From: Solirubrobacterales bacterium 70-9
GTDB taxonomy: Bacteria > Actinomycetota > Thermoleophilia > Solirubrobacterales > 70-9
DNA length: 7,831 nt
Reading direction: 5' to 3'
Assembly: GCA_001898095.1 (NCBI GenBank)
Contig: MKSH01000228.1
Coordinates: 12,073-19,903, forward strand
Of the stretch, positions 1 to 6,259 are shown piece after piece (position 1 is the stretch's first letter; every line of letters starts with the position of its first letter). Below the pieces are notes generated by a model. That model was not told the origin of the DNA. It did no database searches and saw only the letters and a list, made by a program, of their open reading frames with translations. The position numbers and the translations under genes are program-made.

Positions 1-1
1 C

Positions 2-442
2 GCCTTCGACGTCGAGTTGTGGTGCAACCAGGCCTGTTTCGAGGCCGGCATCCCCTACATCACGATGAGCCACTTCCCGCCGATCGCCCGGGTGGGGCCG
101 CTCTACGTCCCCGGCGTCACCGGCTGTTACGAGTGCCAGGGGATCGCCTGGCGGCGCGAGTACCCGCTGATGGACGCGGCGATCGACGCCCAGCGGGCGA
201 AACCGAGCCCCTCGGCGAACATCGGCCCGGCCTGCGGGCTGATCGGCGGCCAGGTCGGGATGGAGGTGCTGCACCTGCTGACCGGGCTGGCGACGCCGTC
301 GACCCAGGGCACCGAACACATCTACGACCTGCGGACGATGGAGGTCGACCGCAAACCGGTGGTGCCGGAGCCCGACTGCCCGATCTGCGGGCACCTTCCC
401 CACGCGGGCGTGCCGGCGGTGAAGGAGACGGCGGACGGGTAG
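2..442 (+). CDS. ThiF/E1-like adenylyltransferase, C-terminal part (5' end outside window)
   Basis: This is the C-terminal part of a ThiF/MoeB/HesA-type (E1-like) enzyme. The family adenylates the C-terminus of a small carrier protein or a peptide; several members act in thiamine or molybdopterin sulfur transfer or in azole-modified peptide (TOMM) synthesis. The frame is open from the window edge, so the nucleotide-binding Rossmann part and the true start lie outside. Visible family marks are the two zinc-ligand pairs, CYEC (codons from 125) and CPIC (codons from 377), about 80 residues apart. Between them is a Gly/Ala-rich helix (GPACGLIGGQVGMEVLHLL), also typical. The segment FPPIARVGPLYVPG before the first pair resembles E1-like proteins associated with TOMM clusters, but no precursor peptide or YcaO gene is visible. 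Family assignment is fairly secure; substrate is unknown. A lipoprotein gene starts 9 bases after the stop and may be co-transcribed. Confidence 0.82.
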   Translation, partial: AFDVELWCNQACFEAGIPYITMSHFPPIARVGPLYVPGVTGCYECQGIAWRREYPLMDAAIDAQRAKPSPSANIGPACGLIGGQVGMEVLHLLTGLATPSTQGTEHIYDLRTMEVDRKPVVPEPDCPICGHLPHAGVPAVKETADG

Positions 443-451
443 TTTCGGCGG

Positions 452-874
452 ATGAAGCGCCCCGCCGTCGCCGTCCTTGTCACCCTCGTCGCCGCCCTGC
501 TCGTCGCCGGGTGCGGTGGTGGGTCGGGGGGCGGCTCGAGCTCCGGCTCGACCGGTGCGACCACGACCAAGAAGGCGACCGCGCCCAACGCGCCGGCCGG
601 CTCCAAGGTCGTGTCCTGCGAGGAGAACCGCATGGAAACCGAGGAATTGCGGGCGACGGCGGTCGACTGCAACACCGCCCGGGCGACGATGGAGCAGTGG
701 GAGGGCAGCCGCGCGTGCACCCTCGGCGAAGGCTCGCGCAGCTCCTGCTCGCTGGGCGACTTCCGCTGTCAGGCGGTGAAGGTCGACAAAGGCGCCGCGG
801 TCAGCTGCGAACGCGAGGGCGCCGACGTCACCTGGATCAGCACCGCCTGGATGGTCAAGAAGTCCGGCGGCTGA
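452..874 (+). CDS. Small Cys-rich secreted lipoprotein
   Basis: A predicted lipoprotein of 140 residues with no family I can name. The N-terminus MKRP plus a hydrophobic core ends in a clear lipobox, LVAGC, with the lipidated Cys at residue 21. A flexible Gly/Ser/Thr linker (about 22-50) tethers a small domain. That domain has six cysteines (56, 73, 89, 99, 106, 119), an even number that fits three disulfides in an extracytoplasmic protein. It should sit on the outer face of the cytoplasmic membrane. The ATG is placed directly before the signal peptide; no strong Shine-Dalgarno precedes it. The gene begins 9 bases after the E1-like gene, so shared transcription is likely, though a functional link is unproven. 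Its last 20 bases overlap the end of the oppositely oriented channel gene. Confidence 0.8.
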   Translation: MKRPAVAVLVTLVAALLVAGCGGGSGGGSSSGSTGATTTKKATAPNAPAGSKVVSCEENRMETEELRATAVDCNTARATMEQWEGSRACTLGEGSRSSCSLGDFRCQAVKVDKGAAVSCEREGADVTWISTAWMVKKSGG

Positions 875-1499
875 GCCGTTCGATCACGTGCCCGCGCCCC
901 TCGAAGAAGAGGGCGAGCCAGATCCAGGGAGCGAGGCTGGGACTGAAGAGCGCGATGACGATCGAGAGCAGGAAGACGCCGGCGATGAAGACCGAGGTGA
1001 TGAAGTCTTCGCGGGCCGTCTCGGCGTCGGTCGTGGTCAGGTCCGCCCGGCGCGCGTCCCACCGCATCCACTGGCCGATCAGGATGACTGCGGCCAAGTT
1101 GACCGAGTAGACGACGACCGCCGGCAGCGTCCCCCCGTACTCGCCGAGCACCTGACTGGAGAACGGGATCAGCACGATGAACGCGAGGTAGAGCATGTTC
1201 AGCCCGATCAGCCGGCCGTTGAAGGCTTTCACTTCGCTGAAGAACTGGTGGTGGACGAGCCAGAAGCGAGCGATCACGGCGAAGCTGATCGCGTAGGCGA
1301 GGAACTTTTCGTGCTGTTCCCAGAGGTTGTGCCAGATCGCGCTGTCCGTCTTGAGGCCACTGTCCAAGGCCAGCTCCAGCACCAGCAGCGTGATCGCGAT
1401 CGAGAAGACCCCGTCGCTGAAGGCGACGATGCGCGAGAACTCGACCTCGTGCTCTTCTCGCTTCTTCGGCTTCAGATCGCGCGGCATCGCCGGGATCAT
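855..1499 (-). CDS. TMEM175 (DUF1211) family potassium channel
   Basis: A 214-residue integral membrane protein of the bacterial TMEM175 family, whose studied members form tetrameric K+-permeable channels lacking the classical TVGYG filter. The diagnostic motif R-x3-FSDGVFSIAITLLVLEL spans residues 23-43 and forms helix 1, which lines the pore in known structures. Five further hydrophobic segments lie at about 66-87, 97-118, 123-144, 166-185 and 189-199. W80 with H83-H84 after helix 2 and the LNMLYLAFIVLIPF segment (100-113) also match the family. Length is normal for bacterial members. A second ATG at codon 5 is an alternative start; neither has a clear Shine-Dalgarno. The gene lies 39 bases downstream of the propeller gene on the same strand and is probably in its transcript. 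Its final codons overlap the lipoprotein gene end to end. Family assignment is confident; ion selectivity here is inferred. Confidence 0.9.
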   Translation of the reverse strand: MIPAMPRDLKPKKREEHEVEFSRIVAFSDGVFSIAITLLVLELALDSGLKTDSAIWHNLWEQHEKFLAYAISFAVIARFWLVHHQFFSEVKAFNGRLIGLNMLYLAFIVLIPFSSQVLGEYGGTLPAVVVYSVNLAAVILIGQWMRWDARRADLTTTDAETAREDFITSVFIAGVFLLSIVIALFSPSLAPWIWLALFFEGRGHVIERLSRRTS

Positions 1500-1538
1500 C
1501 TAGATCGCACGCGACGGAACGACGACCAGGGAGCGGGT

Positions 1539-2906
1539 CTACTTGCCGGCCAGCCGCACCGACAGCGCCTTCGTCGTCGCCCCGACCTTGATCGCGACCC
1601 TGTAGGGCCCTGGCTGCAGGCGCTTGCCGCCGACCTTGACGATCTTCCGCACGAAGGGGCCCTGCTTGGCTTTGTAGGTGAGCGTGCCGAGGGGCTTCTT
1701 CGCACCCTGGCGGCTGATGGCAATACGCACGGTCGCCGCTTGCTGGAGCTTCAGCTGGACCGTCAGTGCGCCTTGCGCCGCGACGACCTTGGCGCCGCTG
1801 AAGGTCGGGGCGGACGGTGAGCCTTTGGCCACACCGCCCTTCTTGGTGGCGCCGCCACCGCTCGGGGTCGTCGCTGTCCCAGCGGCTGCCGGCGGCGTCG
1901 TCGAGTCGCCACTGCCCGGCTGGGCGAGGTCGAACGCCGCCCAATGGACGTCGGACCCGCCGGGCACCACGAGCCGCGGCTGCAGCAGACAACTCGGGCC
2001 GTTCGGCACCGGGGCAGGCGAGACGTAGATGCCGCCGGGGCCGTTCCAGGCGATCTGGGCGCCGTCCGGAGACCAGACCGGGCGACCGCCGCCGAGGTCG
2101 TTCGTCACGTAACCCTCGACGGTGCAGACAAGCTGGGGTTTGGGGTCGGTCGGCGCGGCGGCTCCGGTGGAGAGCTCGGTGTAGGTGAGGAGCGCCAGGG
2201 TGTGCGGCTTCGATCCGGTGACGCTCGCGTCGGCGAGGTCGAGGAGCAGCATCGTCGCGGTCGGATGGAAGTCGAAGCCGTCGAGCTCCAGCCCGCCTGA
2301 GACGGTGATCCAGTCCTGCATGTGTGCGGCGTCGTTCTGCCACACCTGCAGCGCGGTGCCGTTGATGCCGGCGAGGCGCTGGTCGGGGTGGTGGGTCCAG
2401 CCCGGCTGGGTGAGGTAGTCGTAGGACGGATAGGTGCTGGTCCCGAACGTCGGGCTGTTGCGGTTCGTCAGTCGCACCGACGGCGTATAGGAGCCGCCGA
2501 GGCAGTTGTTCGATCCTTTCCAGTACTGGACCGCGACGAAGGTCCCGTCCGGCGAGGTCGCGGTCCGAAACGGGCTCAGCCCGCCGCAGATCCCGTCCCG
2601 CTCGAACAGGAACGGACCGCTGCGAATGGCGCCGCTCTGATCGAGGACGACGAAGCTGGAGTTGCCGCTGCCGTCGCCCTGGTTCAGATACGCGGTGATG
2701 CCCCCGTCGTCGGCGACCGAGATGGCCTTGTAGCCGTGGGCCGAGTCAGAAGCGTGGGTGACCTTGCGCTGATCGCTCCCGTCCGGGCGCGCCACCGCCA
2801 CGTCGTTACCCCCATCTACGTAGACGAGGCTCGCGGCCTCGGCGGCGACCGGGGCAGCGACGAGCGCACAGAGGACGGCGAGCAGGTAGGCGGCGAAGCG
2901 GCGCAC
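1539..2906 (-). CDS. Secreted TolB/WD40-like beta-propeller protein with C-terminal domain
   Basis: A predicted exported protein of 455 residues. I place the start at the GTG at 2906 because it directly precedes a good signal peptide: VRRF, a hydrophobic core, then AEA/A near residue 24. A longer reading from 2996 would add an arginine/proline-rich extension unlike an export signal. The mature part has TolB/PD40-type blade motifs, for example RPDGSDQRKVTH (40-51) and WSPDGAQIAW (278-287), which suggests a periplasmic-type beta-propeller. A Ser/Thr/Pro/Gly linker follows (about 333-370), then a beta-rich Lys-rich tail (371-455) ending GPYRVAIKVGATTKALSVRL. Such tails recur in secreted proteins of soil actinobacteria, but their role is not known to me. 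It is divergent from the large PKD protein and 39 bases upstream of the channel gene. Molecular function is unknown; a binding or scaffold role is a guess. Confidence 0.75.
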   Translation of the reverse strand: MRRFAAYLLAVLCALVAAPVAAEAASLVYVDGGNDVAVARPDGSDQRKVTHASDSAHGYKAISVADDGGITAYLNQGDGSGNSSFVVLDQSGAIRSGPFLFERDGICGGLSPFRTATSPDGTFVAVQYWKGSNNCLGGSYTPSVRLTNRNSPTFGTSTYPSYDYLTQPGWTHHPDQRLAGINGTALQVWQNDAAHMQDWITVSGGLELDGFDFHPTATMLLLDLADASVTGSKPHTLALLTYTELSTGAAAPTDPKPQLVCTVEGYVTNDLGGGRPVWSPDGAQIAWNGPGGIYVSPAPVPNGPSCLLQPRLVVPGGSDVHWAAFDLAQPGSGDSTTPPAAAGTATTPSGGGATKKGGVAKGSPSAPTFSGAKVVAAQGALTVQLKLQQAATVRIAISRQGAKKPLGTLTYKAKQGPFVRKIVKVGGKRLQPGPYRVAIKVGATTKALSVRLAGK

Positions 2907-3049
2907 CGCCCAATCGAACCAGGGGCATCGCCGAGGCGCATCGGGGAAACCACCGGTTCGCCCGCAGGGCCGCTGCGGCGCCAGGCACGGGAGCATGGGC
3001 AGAATTCCCCATTGCGCATCGGGACGACGGACGTCGATGCTGCGCGCTC
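2907..3049. promoter_or_regulatory. Divergent intergenic spacer between two secreted-protein genes
   Basis: This 143-base spacer separates the starts of the minus-strand propeller gene and the plus-strand PKD protein gene, so it must hold promoters for both, unless either start is misplaced. I see no convincing -35/-10 pair. It contains a 10-base direct repeat GCGCATCGGG at 2936-2945 and 3014-3023, which could be a shared regulator site or chance in GC-rich DNA. Confidence 0.35.
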
Positions 3050-5065
3050 GTGCACCGTCTCCTTAAGCAATGGTTGTCGTCCGCGATACTGATCGCGCCG
3101 GCCGCGGTGCTGCTCGCGCTCGGCGGCGAAGCGCAGGCCGCCTGGCTGCCGGCCGAACCGGTCGTCGCCTCCGGCCCCGCGGCGAGCGACGTGCAGGTCG
3201 CCGTCGACGGCAAGGGCGACGTCTTCGTCGCCTGGGTCACGGCCAACCCGACCAACCACGCGATCGTCGTCTCCGAACATCCGGCGGGCGGCAGCTGGTC
3301 GCCGGCCACGCAGAAGATCCAGGCGACCCAGGACTGCCAGGAACCGAGCCTCGCGGTCAACGAAGCCGGCGCCGCGATCCTCGTCGCCGACTGCAAAACC
3401 GGCGCCACCCCGATGCGCTACGCGACCCGCAGCATCTTCGGCACCTGGTCGACGACCTCCGGCGAACTTCCCGGCAGCGGCTCCGGCAAACAACCGCGGG
3501 CGGGGATCGACTCGACCGGCAACTTCGCCGTCGCCTGGCAGACTGAAGGCTCACCGAGCGCCGTCGACGCCGTCTACGCACCGGTCGGCGGCGGCTTCGG
3601 CGCGGTCAAACAGATCAGCACCGCGGGTAAAGTCGCGACCGAGCCCAACCTGGCGATGACGCCGACCGGGACGGTCGACCTCGTCTGGCTCGAGCAGCGC
3701 AAACAGATCAGCACCGACCCGGTCGTCCAGGTGATGATCGCGCGCAAGCGGGGCTCGGCGGAATGGACCGCCTCCGGACACCTCACCAGCAACTTCACCA
3801 ACACGCCGGTCGCCTTCGGCGAACCGCAGATCGAGGTCGACGGCACCTACCAGATCGTCGCCTGGACCCAGGAAGAAACCCACCCCGAAATGATCGCCCG
3901 CAACAGCAACGGCGACGGCAACGGCTTCTCCGAACCGATCGTCGGCATCGCCGAATCCGGTTACGTCGAGTTTCCGCAGGTCGGCATCGACCGCAGCGGC
4001 CGCAGCATCGCGACCTGGCGGAGCTTCCCGACCGGACCGACCGGGATCGCGGTCAAATCGTCCTCGGCCTCAACCCCGACGAGCTTCTGGGCGACCCCGT
4101 CGACGGTTCAGGAAAACGCGGCCGGCAGCGCGATACCCGTCCTCTCCGTCACTCCCAGCGGCTACGCGGCCACCGCCTGGTACATGGGAGGGGGTCAGAT
4201 CTGGGCGGCGACGCGGCCTGCCGGCGGCGCCTTCGGTTCCCCGGTGACCCTGACGACCCCGCAGCAGTTCGGGTACGAAGGACCGGTGGCGACGAACGAC
4301 GGCGAGGACTCGGTGGTCGTCTGGAACACCTCCGATCACCCGGCCGTGGCAGTCGAAGACCGCACCGCCCCGGCGCTCGCCCCGACCGCGACCACCGCGA
4401 CCCTCGGCTCGGCGACGAACTTCACCGCCGGCGCGACCGACGCCTGGGGACCGGTCCACGTCACCTGGGACTTCGGCGACGGCGCCACCGCGACCGGCGC
4501 CACGGCCGACCACACCTACGCGAGCGCCGGCACGAAGACCGCGACGGTGACGGCGACCGACGCCGCCGGCAACGTCGGCACGGCGACGGTCGAGGCCAGG
4601 GTGACCGCCCCGACGCCGGCGCCGGGAGGAGGCGGTGACCCCTCCGGCTTACCACCTTCGACCACCGGCCCGCCCACCCACGTCTCGCCGCCCGCGCCCT
4701 CGAAGGTGAAGCTGACCGCCGCCGCCGTGGCGCAGCCTTGGGAGAAGCAGGCGAAGGCGAAGGCGGTGCGGATCCGCTGCAAGCTCGACGTCGCCGGCAG
4801 GTGCGCGGTCGTCGCAACGGTCACCAAGTCCGTCGCCAAAGCCCTCGGCCTGGCGGTCCCGAAAGGCAAGCCGCTGCGGGTAGGGAGCGGCAAGGCCTCC
4901 GCGACGGCCAACCGCTTCGCACGGGTCCAGGTGAAGCTGACCGCGAAGGCCCTCGGCGCGATCGCCGCCTCGCCGAAACCGGTCCCGCTCGTCCTCACAG
5001 TCACCGCTACGGCCGCCGACCGCGGTCCGGCCCGCCGCACCCTGCGGCTCACCCTCCACCCGTAG
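3050..5065 (+). CDS. Large secreted protein: eight-repeat propeller, PKD domain, C-terminal domain
   Basis: A predicted exported protein of 671 residues. The GTG start is followed by a signal peptide (1-30, cleavage at AQA/AW). Eight repeats of about 50 residues begin near residues 47, 98, 148, 198, 258, 308, 362 and 410. Each has a pattern like EPxhxhDxxGxxhhhW followed by a GG/SW-type turn, the look of sialidase/BNR-like beta-propeller blades. A PKD domain follows (about 435-522) with the signature WDFGDG at 473-478 and DHTY later. Then come a Pro/Gly/Ser linker (523-552) and a C-terminal beta-rich domain (about 555-671) with a Cys pair in the pattern IRCKLDVAGRC. No catalytic motif is visible, so surface adhesion or carbohydrate/protein binding is the likeliest role, by inference. 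No strong Shine-Dalgarno is seen before the GTG. It stands alone on the plus strand, divergent from the other propeller gene. Confidence 0.83.
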   Translation: MHRLLKQWLSSAILIAPAAVLLALGGEAQAAWLPAEPVVASGPAASDVQVAVDGKGDVFVAWVTANPTNHAIVVSEHPAGGSWSPATQKIQATQDCQEPSLAVNEAGAAILVADCKTGATPMRYATRSIFGTWSTTSGELPGSGSGKQPRAGIDSTGNFAVAWQTEGSPSAVDAVYAPVGGGFGAVKQISTAGKVATEPNLAMTPTGTVDLVWLEQRKQISTDPVVQVMIARKRGSAEWTASGHLTSNFTNTPVAFGEPQIEVDGTYQIVAWTQEETHPEMIARNSNGDGNGFSEPIVGIAESGYVEFPQVGIDRSGRSIATWRSFPTGPTGIAVKSSSASTPTSFWATPSTVQENAAGSAIPVLSVTPSGYAATAWYMGGGQIWAATRPAGGAFGSPVTLTTPQQFGYEGPVATNDGEDSVVVWNTSDHPAVAVEDRTAPALAPTATTATLGSATNFTAGATDAWGPVHVTWDFGDGATATGATADHTYASAGTKTATVTATDAAGNVGTATVEARVTAPTPAPGGGGDPSGLPPSTTGPPTHVSPPAPSKVKLTAAAVAQPWEKQAKAKAVRIRCKLDVAGRCAVVATVTKSVAKALGLAVPKGKPLRVGSGKASATANRFARVQVKLTAKALGAIAASPKPVPLVLTVTATAADRGPARRTLRLTLHP

Positions 5066-5188
5066 GCGGCGCGCCCGGCCCCGAGTACCCCAACTCACCC
5101 CCCCCTTGGCATGATCTCGCTAAATTGAGGTCCATTCGAGGACCACCGTCCGTCGCGTGGCCCTCGATTTGGCTCTCGAAGCCATCTG

Positions 5189-5261
5189 GCCGGCGTAGCT
5201 CAGTTGGTAGAGCACTTCATTCGTAATGAAGGGGTCCTCGGTTCAAGTCCGAGCGTCGGCT
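5189..5261 (+). tRNA. tRNA-Thr (anticodon CGT)
   Basis: A complete 73-base tRNA cloverleaf can be folded by eye. The acceptor stem GCCGGCG pairs with CGTCGGC (one G-T pair). The D arm is GCTC/GAGC with the loop AGTTGGTA. The anticodon stem CTTCA/TGAAG encloses the loop TTCGTAA, with anticodon CGT at 5222-5224 reading the Thr codon ACG. There is a five-base variable loop, and the T arm CTCGG/CCGAG encloses TTCAAGT. The discriminator is T, and the 3' CCA is not encoded. The apparent reverse-strand ORF across this gene, ending RSDLNRGPLHYE, is an artefact of tRNA sequence. It is a possible integration target, since accessory genes follow on its 3' side, but no duplicated tRNA end was found in the window. 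Confidence 0.97.
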
Positions 5262-5262
5262 C

Positions 5263-5382
5263 TCAAAAGCCCAGCAAATCCGCATTTTTGGCAGAGCGCG
5301 CTTTCCTAAGACACAGAAATATGTCCCCCTCGACGCCTTCGGCGACCTTCTCCAGGTTGTCAACGGAAAGCGCGATTTGCAT
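5263..5382 (-). CDS. Possible 39-residue ORF abutting the tRNA 3' end (doubtful)
   Basis: An ATG-started reverse-strand frame of 39 residues reads MQIALSVDNLEKVAEG and ends ADLLGF, one base before the tRNA gene end. Its first half has host-like third-position G/C and a helix-like, protein-like composition; its second half is richer in A/T. The frame stays open upstream of the ATG to at least a GTG at 5427. I recognise no family. It could be a small gene, the tail of a decayed mobile-element gene next to the tRNA, or chance. It also contains both arms of the inverted repeat at 5297-5374, so the apparent coding signal may reflect RNA structure instead. Confidence 0.22.
   Translation of the reverse strand: MQIALSVDNLEKVAEGVEGDIFLCLRKARSAKNADLLGF
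5297..5374. repeat. Perfect 10-bp inverted repeat downstream of tRNA-Thr
   Basis: CGCGCTTTCC at 5297-5306 is exactly complementary to GGAAAGCGCG at 5365-5374, with 58 bases between. A small inner hairpin, CGCC-TTC-GGCG, lies inside. It may fold as a structured RNA or mark a small mobile or attachment element. There is no T-run after the right arm, so it does not look like a standard terminator. Confidence 0.4.
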
Positions 5383-5422
5383 CGGGTGGATTCGGCGAGC
5401 CCGACGGGCGATAGCCCATAGG

Positions 5423-5448
5423 GACACCGCCTGATGTACAGTGACACC
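5423..5448 (+). promoter_or_regulatory. Putative vapBC promoter/operator region
   Basis: Immediately before the antitoxin ATG (5449) lies TACAGT (5437-5442), a fair actinobacterial -10 hexamer six bases from the ATG, the spacing expected for a leaderless transcript. No Shine-Dalgarno is present. GACACC occurs twice, at 5423-5428 and 5443-5448, exactly 20 bases (about two helical turns) apart, flanking the palindrome TGTACA (5436-5441). Such an arrangement would suit autoregulation by a ribbon-helix-helix antitoxin. No clear -35 is visible. This is prediction from spacing and repeats only. Confidence 0.35.
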
Positions 5449-5712
5449 ATGAGTCGGACCCAGATCTATCTCGGCGAGGAGGAGCTGACGCTCCTCGATC
5501 GTGCCGTCCGCGAAACCGGCGCATCGCGATCCGAGTTGATCCGCCGCGCTGTCCGCGCCACCTTCGGCGGCCAGGCGGCGGAGGAGAGGCTGCGGGCGCT
5601 ACGGGCGAGCGCCGGCTCCTGGCGCGGCCGATCCGGCGACGGCGGCGCATACGTCGAGGAGATCCGCTCCGGCGACGTGAACGAGCGGCTCGCCCGCCTC
5701 GGCGTGCGGTGA
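5449..5712 (+). CDS. vapB: Ribbon-helix-helix antitoxin (VapB type)
   Basis: An 87-residue antitoxin of a type II toxin-antitoxin pair. It should neutralise the VapC-like RNase encoded next and repress their shared promoter. The N-terminus shows a ribbon-helix-helix fold: a strand RTQIYL (3-8), helix A from [11 protein letters not shown] (10-20), then the [14 protein letters not shown] helix (26-39) in which [10 protein letters not shown] is the usual CopG/MetJ-like turn. The C-terminal half, rich in Arg/Gly/Glu, would wrap the toxin. I chose the ATG at 5449 rather than 5434 because the strand normally starts within a few residues of the first Met, and because a -10-like hexamer lies just upstream. 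The stop overlaps the toxin start by four bases (GTGA), implying translational coupling. Confidence 0.88.
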   Translation: MSRTQIYLGEEELTLLDRAVRETGASRSELIRRAVRATFGGQAAEERLRALRASAGSWRGRSGDGGAYVEEIRSGDVNERLARLGVR

Positions 5713-6086
5713 AGCTGCTCGACACCAGCGTCGCGGTCGACCACCTGCGCGGATCGGAGCCGGCTGTCAATCTGCTGACGGGTTTGGTCGAGGACGGCGA
5801 GCCGCTCCTGGCGAGCGAGGTCGTCCGCTTCGAGCTGCTGGCGGGCGTCCGCCCGCGGGAGGTCGAGGCGCTGGAGTCGTTCTTCTCGACTCTCTCCTGG
5901 GTCCCGGTCGGCGAGGAGGTCGCGCGGGCCGCCGGCGAGCTTGCCCGCCGTCACCACCGATCCCACTCCGGCATCGATGACGCCGACTACCTGATCGCGG
6001 CGACGGCGGTCCTCCTGGAGGCGGAGCTGCTGACCACGAACGTGCGTCACTTCCCGATGCTCGCCGGGCTTCGGCCCGCCTATTGA
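5709..6086 (+). CDS. vapC: PIN-domain RNase toxin (VapC type)
   Basis: A 125-residue PIN-domain protein, the toxin of the pair. Family members are Mg2+-dependent endoribonucleases that cut tRNA or rRNA. The acidic site residues are in place: D5 (LLDTS), E42 (RFELLAG), D93 in [11 protein letters not shown] (with D90/D91 nearby), and N111 in TTNVRHF. Length is typical and the frame is intact, so the toxin is probably active. The GTG start overlaps the antitoxin stop in GTGA, which is usual for such operons and keeps synthesis coupled. A perfect hairpin lies 24 bases downstream. Its actual RNA target cannot be read from sequence. A tRNA-Thr gene sits about 450 bases upstream, but no link is implied. 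Confidence 0.93.
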   Translation: MKLLDTSVAVDHLRGSEPAVNLLTGLVEDGEPLLASEVVRFELLAGVRPREVEALESFFSTLSWVPVGEEVARAAGELARRHHRSHSGIDDADYLIAATAVLLEAELLTTNVRHFPMLAGLRPAY

Positions 6087-6110
6087 GCGGCCGTCGGATT
6101 GGATGGTGAG

Positions 6111-6135
6111 ATCAGTTCGCCGGAGGCGAACTGAT
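6111..6135. terminator. Perfect 11-bp hairpin after vapC, without U-tract
   Basis: ATCAGTTCGCC (6111-6121) and GGCGAACTGAT (6125-6135) form a perfect 11-bp stem with a GGA loop, starting 24 bases after the vapC stop. It lies between the convergent vapBC operon and the XRE gene. No T-run follows on either strand, so it would be a U-less terminator, as is often proposed in actinobacteria, or alternatively a protein-binding palindrome. Confidence 0.5.
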
Positions 6136-6259
6136 AGTGCGTGAGGGGCTCTGCTGTTGGTCCTTGGCCTGGCTCTGATGCTCTTGCTGCCTTTGCCTGG
6201 CTGCCACTGGCTGGCCTCAGTGACTCTGGCCTGCGTTTTTCTCTGAGTTGCCTCCGTGC

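Noticed and set aside
769..2343. A long Arg/Ala-rich reverse-strand frame of 524 codons
   Set aside because: Shadow frame of the channel and propeller genes, with arginine-rich composition typical of out-of-frame GC-rich DNA.
3763..4638. Arg/Asp-rich plus-strand frame within the PKD protein gene
   Set aside because: Out-of-frame translation of the repeat region; no signal, domain or start context supports it.
5126..5184. Short hairpins upstream of the tRNA (GGTCC/GGACC, TGGCT/AGCCA)
   Set aside because: Five-base stems are expected by chance at this GC content, and no promoter or terminator features accompany them.
5204..5450. Open frames across the tRNA on both strands (reverse one ends RSDLNRGPLHYE)
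   Set aside because: They read through the tRNA-Thr gene; this peptide ending is a well-known artefact of translating tRNA sequence.
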